A stretch of DNA of 60,000 nt, from assembly GCF_029227915.1 (NCBI RefSeq), contig NC_079888.1, positions 16,291,001 through 16,351,000 of the forward strand, read 5' to 3'. This document shows, one piece after another, positions 1 through 13,131 of this stretch; the first letter of the stretch is position 1, and every line of letters begins with the position of its first letter. The notes beneath the pieces were generated by a model. The model was given only the letters and a program-made list of their open reading frames with translations. It was not told the DNA's origin and did no database searches. A program made the translations under genes and the position numbers. This stretch comes from Hydractinia symbiolongicarpus. Taxonomy: Eukaryota > Cnidaria > Hydrozoa > Anthoathecata > Hydractiniidae.

Positions 1-58
1 GCAACTGTGAAGTGAAGATAAATAGACCTTCGAATTTCACACTGCTTTGGTTAACTTT

Positions 59-848
59 TACAAAATGCGTTAATTGTACTGATTTTCGAGCTTTTCGTTG
101 ATTTCAACTAAAATATTACACATGCAATATTTTAAAGGGAACTTCGCCTTTACAAAATGCGTTAATTGTACTGATTTTCGAGCTTTTCGTTGATTTCGAC
201 TAAAATATTACACATGCAATATTTTAAAGGTAACTTCGCCTTTACAAAATGCGGTAATTGTACTGATTTTCGAGCTTTTCGTTGATTTCGGCTAAAATAT
301 TACACATGCAATATTTTAAAGGTAACTTCGCCTTTACAAAATGCGTTAATTGCACTGATTTTCGAGCTTTTCGTTGATTTCGGCTAAAATATTACACATG
401 CAATATTTTAAAGGTAACTTCGCCTTTACAAAATGCGGTAATTGTACTGATTTTCGAGCTTTTCGTTGATTTAGGCTAAAATATTACACATGCAATATTT
501 TAAAGGTAACTTCGCCTTTACAAAATGCGTCAATTGTACTGATTTTCGAGCTTTTCGTTGATTTCGACTAAAATATTACACATGCAATATTTTAAAGGTA
601 ACTTCGCCTTTACAAAATGCGTTAATTGTACTGATTTTCGAGCTTTTCGTTGATTTAGGCTAAAATATTACACATGCAATATTTTAAAGGTAACTTCGCC
701 TTTACAAAATGCGTCAATTGTACTGATTTTCGAGCTTTTCGTTGATTTCGACTAAAATATTACACATGCAATATTTTAAAGGTAACTTCGCCTTTACAAA
801 ATGCGTTAAATGTACTGATTTTCGAGCTTTTCGTTGATTTCGGCTAAA
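59..848. repeat. 92-bp tandem satellite, about 8.5 copies
   Basis: The motif TACAAAATGCG recurs at 59, 151, 243, 335, 427, 519, 611, 703 and 795, exactly every 92 bases. Units differ by only a few substitutions, for example GTTAATTG, GGTAATTG or GTCAATTG after the anchor. Some variants alternate between units, which suggests that two- or three-unit blocks were copied together. Each unit contains an A/T-rich segment with TTACACATGCAATATTTTAAAGG. The array lies in an intron of FANCD2 if that gene continues past the left edge, as its missing C-terminus implies. No reading frame stays open through it. Confidence 0.95.
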
Positions 849-1223
849 TTCTCGAAATTATGTACCCGCAAAAAATATTCTTCAAGACAATTTTCGCGAA
901 AAGTTATACCTGGCGAAAGAAATCAAAGAAATGTAATTTGAGAAATCTCTGAAAAAAGAAGAGAGTACAATTTCATTCATAAAACGTTCCACTAAAAACC
1001 TACTTGTGGCAACTTTCCAAATAATATGTAATAAAGGAAACATTCATTCGCTAAAATTTATACTTGTGAAATATATGTTGTATAAGCCGTGAGATTATCT
1101 ACGCGAGCAAATTAGGTACTGTTTCTGTATTGTTTCGAATAAGGAACATTGTCACAAAATTGAATTAGTCGTATAATAAAACTTTGACTGAATACTTTTG
1201 ATTAGAAAATAAATACAGTTTAC

Positions 1224-4200
1224 CTCCTCAGTGTCAGTGTTTTGTATCTTAAAATGAACGTCGTTTTTTGTAAACGAAATAAGTTCCTCAAAGAAGCTTC
1301 GATAAAATGAACAAAACGAGGACCTGAAGAACAAAACATGTAATATTATGTATCAGACATTCTTTATTTGCTCTTTTTCATGTTTCACAAAAAACAAAAA
1401 AAAAAAGAAAAAAAAGGAAAATTCAAAATCCCTGTTTCAATCGAGGCACATTTTCATAGCTAATGTATAAAAACTGTTAGCAAAAATTTAATCAACCCAA
1501 CGTCATTATTTTCATGCGAATCGTCTAAATGACAATCTTGAAGTTAACGAAGTATTATTTTTAGGCAACCTGCTTAACAAACTCTAACACATTTCCCTTA
1601 GCAACCTTTCCAGTTATAATGTGAAAAAAGTCTGCTCAGAAGAAATACATAGTAGCGCTTAAACAGCTCGTTTTATTATGTATGTTGTCTTATTATTGTT
1701 GGTAAAAAATAAAAATAAAAAATAAAAAAGTGACCAATTTATTGACTAAGACACTATAGTGATCCTCTTCCCAACCCAAGACTCTAAAAATGAGGTTGCT
1801 TGACAAAAATGAAAAACAGATGTTTTAGCTTGCTACAACATCTGTGTTTTTCTATATAGAAATAATGTATAACAGGACCAACTTTTTCTGACAAATCATA
1901 TTTTACCAGTTAATCTAATATTTTTCTTATGTGTACCAGCAGCTAATTACATGGTCACGTGATGACTCTAAAAAAGCGCTGACATTACATTCTACCTAGT
2001 AATTTATAATATTCTTTGCTTTTGTGAAAATTTAATCTTTTCAACTTTAAATTAAACCCAAAGAACTTTGGCTTTCCAGATTGACTGCTTAGTCAATGAA
2101 GCGCTTCTTAAAATCTCATTTTTAGCACAGCTTTTTAACACTATACTATTAAACTATACTATTTAAGATGTTTACCTTGTTAAACATGGATATTCGGTAG
2201 TTCCATCAGCAGTCTTATTGTTAATCAGTTCGGTAACAGGACCTTTACAATACTCTTCAATTAATTTCAATGGTTCTTCAGATATGCTAATGTATGTCCT
2301 GAATGAAGAATAAATTTATTTAACAACGTTTTTTAATGTGAATAACTGGGTTAAGTGTGATGACAGCCATTGAATCATTAGACTTGCATAGATTCCATCA
2401 CCTACTGCAACGCATTCTAAACGCAGCATTGCTGTCCGTTCGGACTTTGTCTATTTACGGCAAAGTTACTGCAACCCTCTTGCGGAGACTTGCAACAAAA
2501 TACAGTCTGATGGAAAAAAACGAATATCTGCTACTGGATTGGATTGGACAGAAATATTAGGAGAAACAGTTTTTTTTATCATTTAATGGACAAACGCGTT
2601 AAACAGTCAATACTCTGCAGCCGGCAGGTTGCAAGGTCGCTACTTTAACTCACACTTAAGCCAGGCAGATAGCAAGTAAAATTTTCTAGTTGCATTCTCT
2701 AACATGCCCACATATCGAACTAATCCACGTCGGGGCCAAAAAGGTCGCAAAATTCGTTGAAAATGGTCATGTCGGCCTCTAAGAGTTTCACCTTAACCAA
2801 ACGACACACGATTATAAGTCTTGGGTCCAATTTAAACATTTAAAAGTTCAAAATGCGTGAACCTGGTATAGAATTAGCTCATTGTGGCGAACTAGCTGTC
2901 TTTTGACAATAGATTTGGACCAAGATTTTGGGATTGAATCTTCAAGCACGGCAAACTCTAAATAACTATGGTTTAAACACAAAACGCTGCCAGCATTTAC
3001 AATGTACAATAATGGCTTGATGGTATACCATGGCACCACAATAAAGTGGATAATGGCGTTTCTCTTAAGTTGGCATTGAGATTTTTTAAGCTTAAGTAAA
3101 TCAGACATATTTGGTGAAAGAAAAAACCAACCAATCACTTTTTTCAACAATTTTATAGATAATATTTGGTACTAGTTGATGGCCCGTGGATAAATCCACG
3201 GATTCGCTCGTTCTTTATATACCGCAATTTCGTGTGTCCCGCTACTTAAAGTACTATTTTACGCAGAGACAGACAGAATATGGCTATTATTATAAGAGAC
3301 TAGTCAGTAGCCCGTGGAAATATCCACGGGTTCGCCCGTTCTTTAAATTTACCCGTGGCAACAAAAAGTGGACAAAAATATATCGCATTTGATATTCGTG
3401 TTTACGTAGCACGATTTTCCAACACAGCGGGGGGTCCGCGCAGAGACAGACAGACGATGGCAATTATTAAAGAGATAATCTTACAAAACTTTAGGTAATG
3501 TAATGCATATTTTGTTATTGAGTTGCACATTTTTTGCTTCCCATCAAATAAAGATAATTTTATGTTACTTATGTCTTGGTCTACACAAACGCACAAATAA
3601 CTTATACCTATATAATACCTGTATACGTTTGTCTGTCGGCATAAAACAACGGGCGAACCCGTCGATTTTTGCATGGGCCATGGACTATTATTTAATAGTG
3701 TACCAATTCATTAAAATCTCTTCTAAACAAACGCACTAGCGAAAAACTTCGGGAAAACTACGACTGACCCACCGATTGAGTTAATTCGCCATTTCCATGC
3801 ACCCTAATGGTTTATCTCATTCTAAACAACAACAAAAACTTGAAAAATAAAAAATAAATTTAAAATAAAAAATTCTACCTGATTAAGAAGGCATAATGCT
3901 CATTAAACTGTCCTCCTTTATCTTTTTCTCCGTTCTCACCTATCCATGTGTTCTTGAGGTATGTTTTAAGAAGTCTTCCTGGTTCACATGGAAGATAAAA
4001 TATTTTTTAATACAGACTAGCAGCTAGCGCATTCTCTGTATTCCTTACTTGGTCTAAACATCTTTTTCAAAGAGCACTGGTTGTTTGGCCATTTTAAAAA
4101 AATATTATATCCAGGGTTGTAGCTTTAAAATCATTACGAAAATCCTTCCTTGTAATAAAAACTTACTCATTTCCTCATGGTGTGTGCGTTTCTCGTCTGA

Positions 4201-7200
4201 CCAATGCGCAAGCGCGAGTAACAATTTGATGGTGAGAGTTGCTATGGTAATAGGTGCCATAGCAATGGAGCAATTAAAGTACTTTAAAACATGTCTAAAA
4301 ACACATAAACATGGTATTAGACACCAAGCAAAAGTGACGAACCTTCGTCCTGCATAAATATTTGCGGAATAACCCTTTTTTAGCATAAATACATTACACA
4401 CATTATCTTTAGAATTTTGCAGATATACAGAAGCACATACAACAAAAAACAAGAAGCATTTCCTTCACTGGAAGGAATACATTGGTTTTGCAGAAAACAT
4501 TCATTTATGCAACACACATACTGGAAACAATACCTGATTCGGTATTGTTCTCTTAAACTGTTATTATAGGCTTATTAGTGGCCGCATGGGACGATGGTAT
4601 TGATAGATACCCCATCCTTTGCTTCGATTTGATAGTCTTATGCCCATATTGTTGTTTAAATTGTTCAGTTATCTTTTATAAGGTTTATTTTAGAATAATG
4701 CTCTTCTGCTATTTTTAACAAAAAATACGACACGAGTATGTCAAATTTATGACTTCGAAATGAAGCCAGTCAATTATCCGTGATTTATTTTTTCTTTCAC
4801 ACGACCTACCTAACCATTTCAGGAAGCGTGCATGGCTGTACCACTTGCACTAAATTTTTCACCAAAGCAGAGAGGAAGCAAGTAAGTAACTTTTTATCGC
4901 GTCGAAAACCGTCCCTAAAATAAAAAATCGTGTTTGTGACATGAAGTCTTATTTTCGTGTATAGCAACGCGTAAATAACACGACAGTAAGATACATTATA
5001 ACAAAAAAAAATTTGATTTAGAACGTCTAGGAGTATGTACCAATATAAAAAGTTTAATTTCTCTTTTCTCTGACGACCTCCATTTTGAATTTTGAGCAAA
5101 GAAGATACAAATTTTGCAGTAGCAATATTTTTAAATCCCGACAGAGTCAAAGCATATGGCAACACACATACCAGTTCAGTGTGACGACGATAATTTGCAA
5201 CAGACGTTGATACATAAGAAAGAATTCCGTGCTTTCAACCGACTGTCGGATGTCACAATCTACAATTCCGTCATTCTCTTCATCTATATCCTACACAAGA
5301 TTTTTTAACAAAAAAAATGAAAATACGCCAACCTACATTAAGCCTCGCTTTATTTTGCAGAATATATTTTTGCAAATGACTAAATTTTCTCAAATTCGCA
5401 AAATTAATTGAAAATCAGTATTTTAACATAGCTTTCAGAAATAAATGTATTTTGAAATAAGCAACGAAGAACTAAATACCTAGGGCCTTAGGTCCTAAAA
5501 GAAATCGAAGTTCAAAGGATAAAAAAATCTGCGGTAGGAATATTTGCAGAACCAAAAAATAAAATATTTGCATGATAATTTTTCGCGGATGACTGTTTTT
5601 AAAAATTTTTGCAGAACTTAATTTTGCGGAAAAATAAGTCTGCAAAAAATAATCCGCGAAAAACGTTTTGCAAAACCGCCAATAATAAATGTTTAGTAGG
5701 AAAATTGTGCTCATAAACAATTTAGCAGAAAAGCTTTTGATTTAAATTACGTTGGTGTGCTAAAGTAGCCTAACCCTAACCGACCAAGAAACGGAGGTAT
5801 AATAGAAGCTCCTACCTCAATGCTAGATCTCCACATACAAACTATAACCTTATTCCAGAAAACTAACTAAGCACAAAATTACGATCACGAAATTAACGCG
5901 AATGCCTATAACAACTTTTATTTAATTAACGCGATTTTATCCAACTGACTTTCAAAAAGCATTAAATTAACGCTAATATGGAAATATTTTTATCTGCATT
6001 TTGAGAACCACTTTCTCTTAACGTTTACAATACCAGCTTCCCTTTAGCCTTTCTTAATCACAATTGTGGCGATCGAAGCATGTGTGTGTGAACCTTGTAT
6101 TGCTATTGCTAGGAAAATATATTTTTAAACTTTAATTACAGGTTTTAAATTAATTAGCACGTTTTTTAATTTATTTAAGTTACACTAAAACAAGGGACAT
6201 TTAAGTAAGGCGAATTTTTTAAAGTTAATTTCAGACCTAGTTAATTTTCTGGAATAGGGTAACAGAAATCTCACGGTAAAATATTCTTTGCATGTTTTGA
6301 TAAGTTCGCACAAAGATGGTAATATCTTGAGAAGAAACTCCATCACTTCTATATCACGTGGTAAGTTAGAGAAACCAATCATCTTTGAGACGGATTGCTA
6401 AAAATAAAATTGCATAAATTAAACAACAGTGAGTTTTTTAACTTTAAATTTTTTCTCCCTATATCATGACTGGTTCGTAGATTCCTCTATGCATCAAGCT
6501 AGATTTTGGTTCCTATAAATATCTATGAAATGAGATTATCTTTCTGCATGTATAATTCTAATTTTATTCATGTTAGCAGAATCTTGGAAGAAATTAAAAG
6601 TTGAAGTGAAATCAATTTTGTATATTTTCTAAACAGCAATGAATTTGTATCAGAAAAAGGAACAGAAAAAAATGACCCATCAAATTAAAAAGAATTTACA
6701 TTATTTTATATTGATTTAAATTACAGTAAAACTTAGTAACTTTCCTGTACATAGCTTAGATGAGTAGATAGGTAGCATTTCAATTTCAATTTGTTGAAAC
6801 AAAGTTGAGCTTAAATCAATTTAATCTATAAAAATCTAGTCTAGCACAAAAATCAACATGTCTAGCACAACAATCAACTAGTCTAACACAACACTCGACT
6901 AGTCTAGCACAACAATCGACTAGTCTAGCACAACAATCGACTAGTCTAGCACAACAATCAACTAGTCTAGCACAACGATCAACTAGTCTAACACAACACT
7001 CGACTAGTCTAGCACAACAATCGACTAGTCTAGCACAACAATCGACTAGTCTAGCACAACAATCAACTAGTCTAGCACAATCAAAAGATTTTGAATCTCT
7101 TATTCAGGTTTGGCATTACGTAGAATTTGGGAATTTGGATAACAAACTTTATCTGTCTTCAGGATCACGATAATTTTCTAAAAAATGAAATTTTGATGCG

Positions 7201-10200
7201 ATTGTGGTTTTCTTCTAAAAAAAATCGAGATAATTGAAAAGGATACCAAATTTCTTGTAAGCCCGATATAGACCACAAACTTTAAAGCATCAAATTTAAA
7301 AAAATGATTCAGATAATGAAATTTTAGAGGATTAGAGGGAAAAATAAAGATTTCCAATGATGCTTTTTTCCGAACAATATTTATCAGGAGGCTTTTCCAA
7401 ATAAAGTAAAAATGAAAGAAGTTCAGCGGCATACCTTTCGCTAAACATTTGAGTAGCAACAAGTAGCTAAACATTTGAGTAGCAACAAGTCACTTAATGT
7501 CATTAAACAAATGAATACCTTTAAAAATGTTCTTCGATTAGCATTGGTGAAAGAATGCTCAATTTTTCGAAGGAAGTCAGCAAGAAGAAAATTTGTTTCG
7601 CTGGGTAGCAGTTTGATCTCCCCTTTCGTCTAAAGGTAAAATGTACAACTTTAAGGTTAGTAGATGTGTACATTATTTTATTTACCTCCCTATCTCGTTA
7701 AAGCTTACATCTCGCGAAAAAACAAATTGGTTTCACATAAAGGGGCTTGGAAAGTTGACTAGGAATATTTTTATTTTTTTGAAAATTGTTTATTGGCTTT
7801 CGAGATATAGTTTTGTTACTTATGCTAAATTATGACATTATCAAGTAGCTCTAAAACATGACAATGTTGTTAGAAAGCATAATTATGGTGAATACTAAAA
7901 TTCATGTGAAATGTTCATAATGACCACCTAAATGGCTAAAAATATAGTTAAGCCTCAGCAAAACTGGTAAATTTAGTACCTCACGTAGAGCTATGTTACA
8001 AAGAATTAGTGGAAATTGTTAGTCGAAAATCAAAATCCAATCTAGATTCGTCAAAATAAATAAATTCATAGACAACTTTTCAAGCTGTTCATATGAAATT
8101 AACTTAACTCAGGGGATGTAAGCCTTAAATTGGATACAGGACAGGAGTTTTCTTTTATTGTGTTGACGACAATCATGAAACTTTAAACTGTAGACAAGAA
8201 TAATTAGTAAATAAATCCTTAACAGAAAGGTTTATGTCCACCATGCATAACTGTAGTCTACTGGCTACAGGGTTTTTTTTTGTAATTTTCAAAGAAACAG
8301 CAATTCCAAGACTGCAGGTCATAATGTTTAGATGGTGTGTGTAGATTGTGTATTAAAAACTAACTTTTGTATGCATTTCTGTATCCACGTAGGCTTTGTC
8401 CACACTACCATATGAAAGTGAATAAAACATCTGCAAATCCAGTTGTCTAAACAGATGATTATGTAGTACTTCATAGCATGTATTATGTGAAAGATCATGA
8501 AGGCTCTTGTTTTACACCATTGTTTTGCGTAACAAAACAGTAAACAAACAAATTAACTAATACAAAATTAAGTTCACTGTAAAATTAAGAATTTATTTCT
8601 TGGAGGAAAATTTGCCGGAAAGTAAACTTGCGGAATTTAATTTGGCGGATGACAATATTAAATTTTCGTGGAATTTAATACGAAGCAGAGCAAAAAATAA
8701 ATGATTTTGATCGAAATTTAACTTGGTGGAGAGCAAAAAAAAAAAGTAAAAATTTTGGTGGTAATTTAATTTGGCTATTGGATGAAAGCTTTCGTTTGAA
8801 AAAAACACAAGAAAGTTGATTTTGAATTGAATCAGGCAATAGCACTTGACAAAAACAAGAATAAATTTTAGTAAAAGAAGGTCAATCGTTGCACTGAGAT
8901 CAAAACACTTTTTCATAAAAATCCTAAATTCTTATCAATAAGATTTATAAAAAATTGGTGGAAAGCGAAATCTAATTATAGCGAGAATTCAAATTGGTGG
9001 TTTTTTGTCGAATTCGCCAACCTATTATAGACCAATAAAGCAGTAATGTAAAAAGAAATGCTTTCAAAAAATCAGCTCTCTCTCTCTCTCTAACATTCAG
9101 TGTTAATTTCGTCGAATCAAATGTCACTACTTATTCTGAAAAAGAACTAGCAAACAATGGAGAGGCTGGAGAAAAAGAGAAAGTGGTTCCTCCAAAACTA
9201 CTTTTACACGCATTTGTATTTGCTGACACACATGTACTTCTCTAACAATAAAAGCACAAGATATTTAACACATCCCATTGACTGCTTTTCCTGACCTGTT
9301 AATGTTAGTTGGTTTTTCCTATTGAGTGCGTACAGGAACAAAACAACACAAAAATTAAATCACACCTGAATGAAGCTGGAAAATGATTGATACAAAATGT
9401 AGCTGACTCGCCCAAAGCTGTCTCATTTCCATTTTTACTTTCCTGAAAAGACAAATCACAATTTAATATAAACGACACACATCCAAGTGATTGCATCCAT
9501 TATATAACTTAAGATATATTAGTTAAATATTGGAAAATTATTTAAAACTCTGCTAAACAAAAACATAGTTCCTAAAATTTCCAGTATACGCAAAACACGT
9601 AACAGCCAGCAAAAAATATTAAACTACTTTCATCTAACAATATCACACCTTCTCGTCTGCATTTTCTTCAACAACATCGTCTTTTGATTTCTTAGTTTTA
9701 CTATGGAAGAAGTTGATAGCATAGTCAGTAAGGCACTTGGTTTGTATCTGAAAGGTCATGGGTTTGATCCCCACCTAAGGCCGTAGTCTAGTTTGGCATA
9801 AATTTTGGATTACAGAGAGCATAGAATTAAAAATATCAGTTGTTTATCAAGTGAACGATTTAAAAAACAACAGTACGAGGAATCACATGACCACTTGTGC
9901 AGTTACTTTTTGAAATATTTTTAGTTGTAAGTAAAAGAACTAAGACAGTAAAGGCTTTCCTGCATTTCAGTGTTCTTCAGGGTGGTATACAAATTCTAAT
10001 ATGTACATCCAATGCCAAACCTCTCTCATCTTTAATGTCAAAGTTTTGTTACCACCCTAAAAGCCCTTACTGCTAAAGTTTTACTACTGTCACAGGGAAT
10101 GGAGATCTGTTTTTAAAAGGGCTATTATTACACTGATGAAATGAATGTTAAACAAGTTAAAACCTGTCATAGTACTTACACTTTCCCCTTAACATCGATT

Positions 10201-13131
10201 TAAAAATTAGCATGTCATAAATTTCCGAAAGCAGTGTATGTAAACAAGTATAGACTACCAATTAACATACCTCTTTTTGGGTTTTTTAGCTTGGAGTCCA
10301 TCAATCACCTCCTTCAATGATTTAATACGAGATAAGATATTTTGATCAATGCTAAAATCCACTACTGGTAGATCAAATGTAGGTGTCACTAAAATTAATT
10401 ATGTTGTGCATATTTATACCGCTCCTGTACAAGCTGAAATACAACATATTAGTCAGCAAAACAACATAAGGGAATTCATATGGTACACAACCAGCAGCTT
10501 TTCAGAAACTTAGTTAGCTCAAATTTTATGCAAGTGTTGAAATTTAAAGGCGAACAAGAAAAGAAAACAAGCCAACAAACAATCAATATAAATACCAAGC
10601 AACATTTTTTCTAGTGTGATATGCAATTCTACCAAAGTTTTTATTCTTGAGATGATCTTTCCACGTACGTCAGTGTCAACTTCTTCACTTGAAAAAGCAT
10701 TTAATGTCTAAAAAGCAACAAGATGGAAGAAACTAGTGGGGAAGTCTTGCTTTTTTCATTCAGAGAGTATGATAGAGAAATTGTAAGTGCCAGACTGATG
10801 CAGTTAATAAATGAAAACAGATACTTTTTACCATAGCATACAAGTGTTATGGACATACACACTGCACCAACAGGTAATCGTATCATTGCAAAATTAGACC
10901 AGTTTATTAATGTATGCTATTACACTACAGGGCAAAGATTGATACAAGCTTCACTTTACCTCTCTTATCCAGTTAATTGCGTAAATAATCGAGGTACAGT
11001 ATATGTGTTTTTCGTCATCTTTTAAATTATCTTGATTTTTTAATAAAACAAGAGGACAGCCTGAAAAAACAGATGACATGACATAAAGATGATGCATTTT
11101 TAAAACCTTTAAGGTTCTACTGGCAGTGAGCAGGATTCAATCCACCTTGGTAGAACAGCAAGCCACAAACACTTCAACATGTGCGACATATGCTTGCAAC
11201 GCACGTAGGTAGCTTGAGTCCAATGGTATGACTATATCGGGCTTATCATTACTTATCTGTGTTGTTGACATTCACAACAAACAAGATAGGATAAGGTCAA
11301 CTAATCTACCGTAACCCCCCCAATTACTAGTCCTCTGATCTGATATCTGCATCTAACTAGTTTACTTAGCAATGTTTTCAAATAAACTCAGTATAGAGAA
11401 AAAATACAAGCATAGCGTGACACACCAATACACTAAGCAGACAAATTTTATCTAAATGTGTTAGTTCAAACTAAATTCTGACCCAGTAATGCATCAATTC
11501 CTTCCAAATCACCATCATTTTGTTTCTGTTCACATATCCGAACTAATCTGAATTGTGAAGCTAGTGGTACGAGTTTCATCTTGCTTGTAAAATGTGGAGA
11601 TGAGCTGAAAAAAAACATTGAAATAAGTTGTCATGGAATAAGTACAAAGACATGCTTCCAGACATTTTTGAGGTTGAACTCTACAGATTTACCATGTTAA
11701 TAATGAATTTTCATAACCATGATAGTATAAATAAATCCAAATGAGCATTTTTTTGATATCAATGGGTAGCACAAACCTTGACCCCTGTCTTTCTATCTCA
11801 GATAATATCAATGGTATGATGTTTAAAGTTATACCACCTTCTTCAGGTTCATCCAAATCATATGCTAACTGTAACATTGCATCACGTCTAAAATTAAAAT
11901 GTTTACATCGTAACAAAAATGCTCTTTAACTATCTATAACTGCTTATAACCCTTTAGGAAAGAAAGAAATATTTACAGTATATCTGGATATGTTTAACCA
12001 TTGTATGCTTGGAGTCCTCTTATCGCTGTTAAGGGGAGCTATGGGGGTCATCATCATCATCATTCTCGGCTTAACGTCCGTTTTCCATGCTAGCATGGGT
12101 TGGATGGATGGGTGATTCCAATTAAAAGAAGGGCGTTGTTAATACCATTAATGACCTGTTAAGCGCCCTGGATGTTTATTTAATCTCACAATTTTAAAGG
12201 TGGGCACATAATTAAACTGGACAATTAATCACACACCGGATGCTTAGTAAGAATTGCATTTTAAACACGTTATGTTCGTTCTTCTAACTATAATAATGTA
12301 TATTGCATTTGGAATATACATTATTGACTTATTATTTTCCTCGAGTTTATTGCTACTAAAGAGCAAATCTGGAGTTGCCTTTTTAACAAGAATTGATTAG
12401 CTTTACTAGGACGTTACACAACACAACATCAGATAAAAGATTAACTGGGGATGCCTAATGAAAGAGCTAAGAAACAAAATGATAAATATTTTTAATTTTG
12501 AGGCGACCTGCAAATGTATTAAAAGTTTTATTTTTAAAAAAAATCCCATTAACATGTTGTCATATACAGAATACCCTAGCTAGTTGAAATAAATGCCCAG
12601 TCCAATACTATAGGTGTTTAATTGGACTGGGCGTTTATTTAGGCCATGGGTGCTTGTTGGAAATGTTTAACTTAAAGGTCGCCACTTATTCAGAATGGGT
12701 GGGTGAACATTTGTTCCAAAAGTAGTTGAATTTTTTTAGGAAATTAAGTGTAGATTACCACATGTAAATGTGAAATACAATATGCACCTTTCTTTCACTG
12801 TGTCAGCATCAATGAGAAACTCGTCTTGAAAATCAGATACTACACTTTCAGATATCCAATTCTAAATACAGATACTTAGTATGCAAACAAAACCAGTCAA
12901 TTAAGATTGTTGCAGGAATTTTGTATCTACACAGCTGTCAATCCAGAATGTTATGCTATACAAAAAATCTTATTCAGTATCAAATAAACTTTATTTTTTA
13001 AGAATTCTTACGAGAACTTTTTCATCAATATTTTCTTTTTGAATAACATTAGCCAACTCGTCATAAAACAAGGCAGAAGCTGTGGAGTCGTATTTAACGT
13101 TACTTTTCACCATTTCTAATATGTTGACAAC
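1224..13131 (-). CDS. FANCD2: FANCD2 central and C-terminal segment (18 exons)
   Basis: Exons in transcript order are 13012-13131, 12788-12861, 11777-11887, 11483-11604, 10960-11060, 10596-10707, 10271-10388, 9649-9700, 9366-9442, 8365-8446, 7519-7629, 6275-6397, 5172-5290, 4810-4914, 4167-4294, 3879-3978, 2176-2298 and 1224-1323. Matching blocks include STASALFYDELANVI, FRLVRICEQKQNDG, RIKTLVELHITLEKM, KMIGFSNL, FLMYQRLLQII and LINNKTADG. The last visible exon reads FCSFYRSFFEELI, aligned with human FVVFFRVMMAELEK near residue 1,220. The exons at 10271 and 9649 code a lysine-rich linker (KKPKKR, SKTKKSKDD), where human has KIRKKGKIERKQK. No further exon is visible to the left of 1224, so roughly 200 C-terminal residues lie outside. 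Confidence 0.92.

Noticed and set aside
5080-5165. Minus-strand frame reading SGFKNIATAKFVSSLLK, which looks like the human SGFSQPENQNLL block of FANCD2
   Set aside because: No acceptor precedes it, and the true equivalent is exon 4810-4914 (DGFRRDKKLLTCFLSAL), which is in phase on both sides.
9701-9790. Functional tRNA gene
   Set aside because: Box A and box B resemble a tRNA, but the acceptor and anticodon stems do not pair well, and the position next to a coding exon fits a SINE head better.
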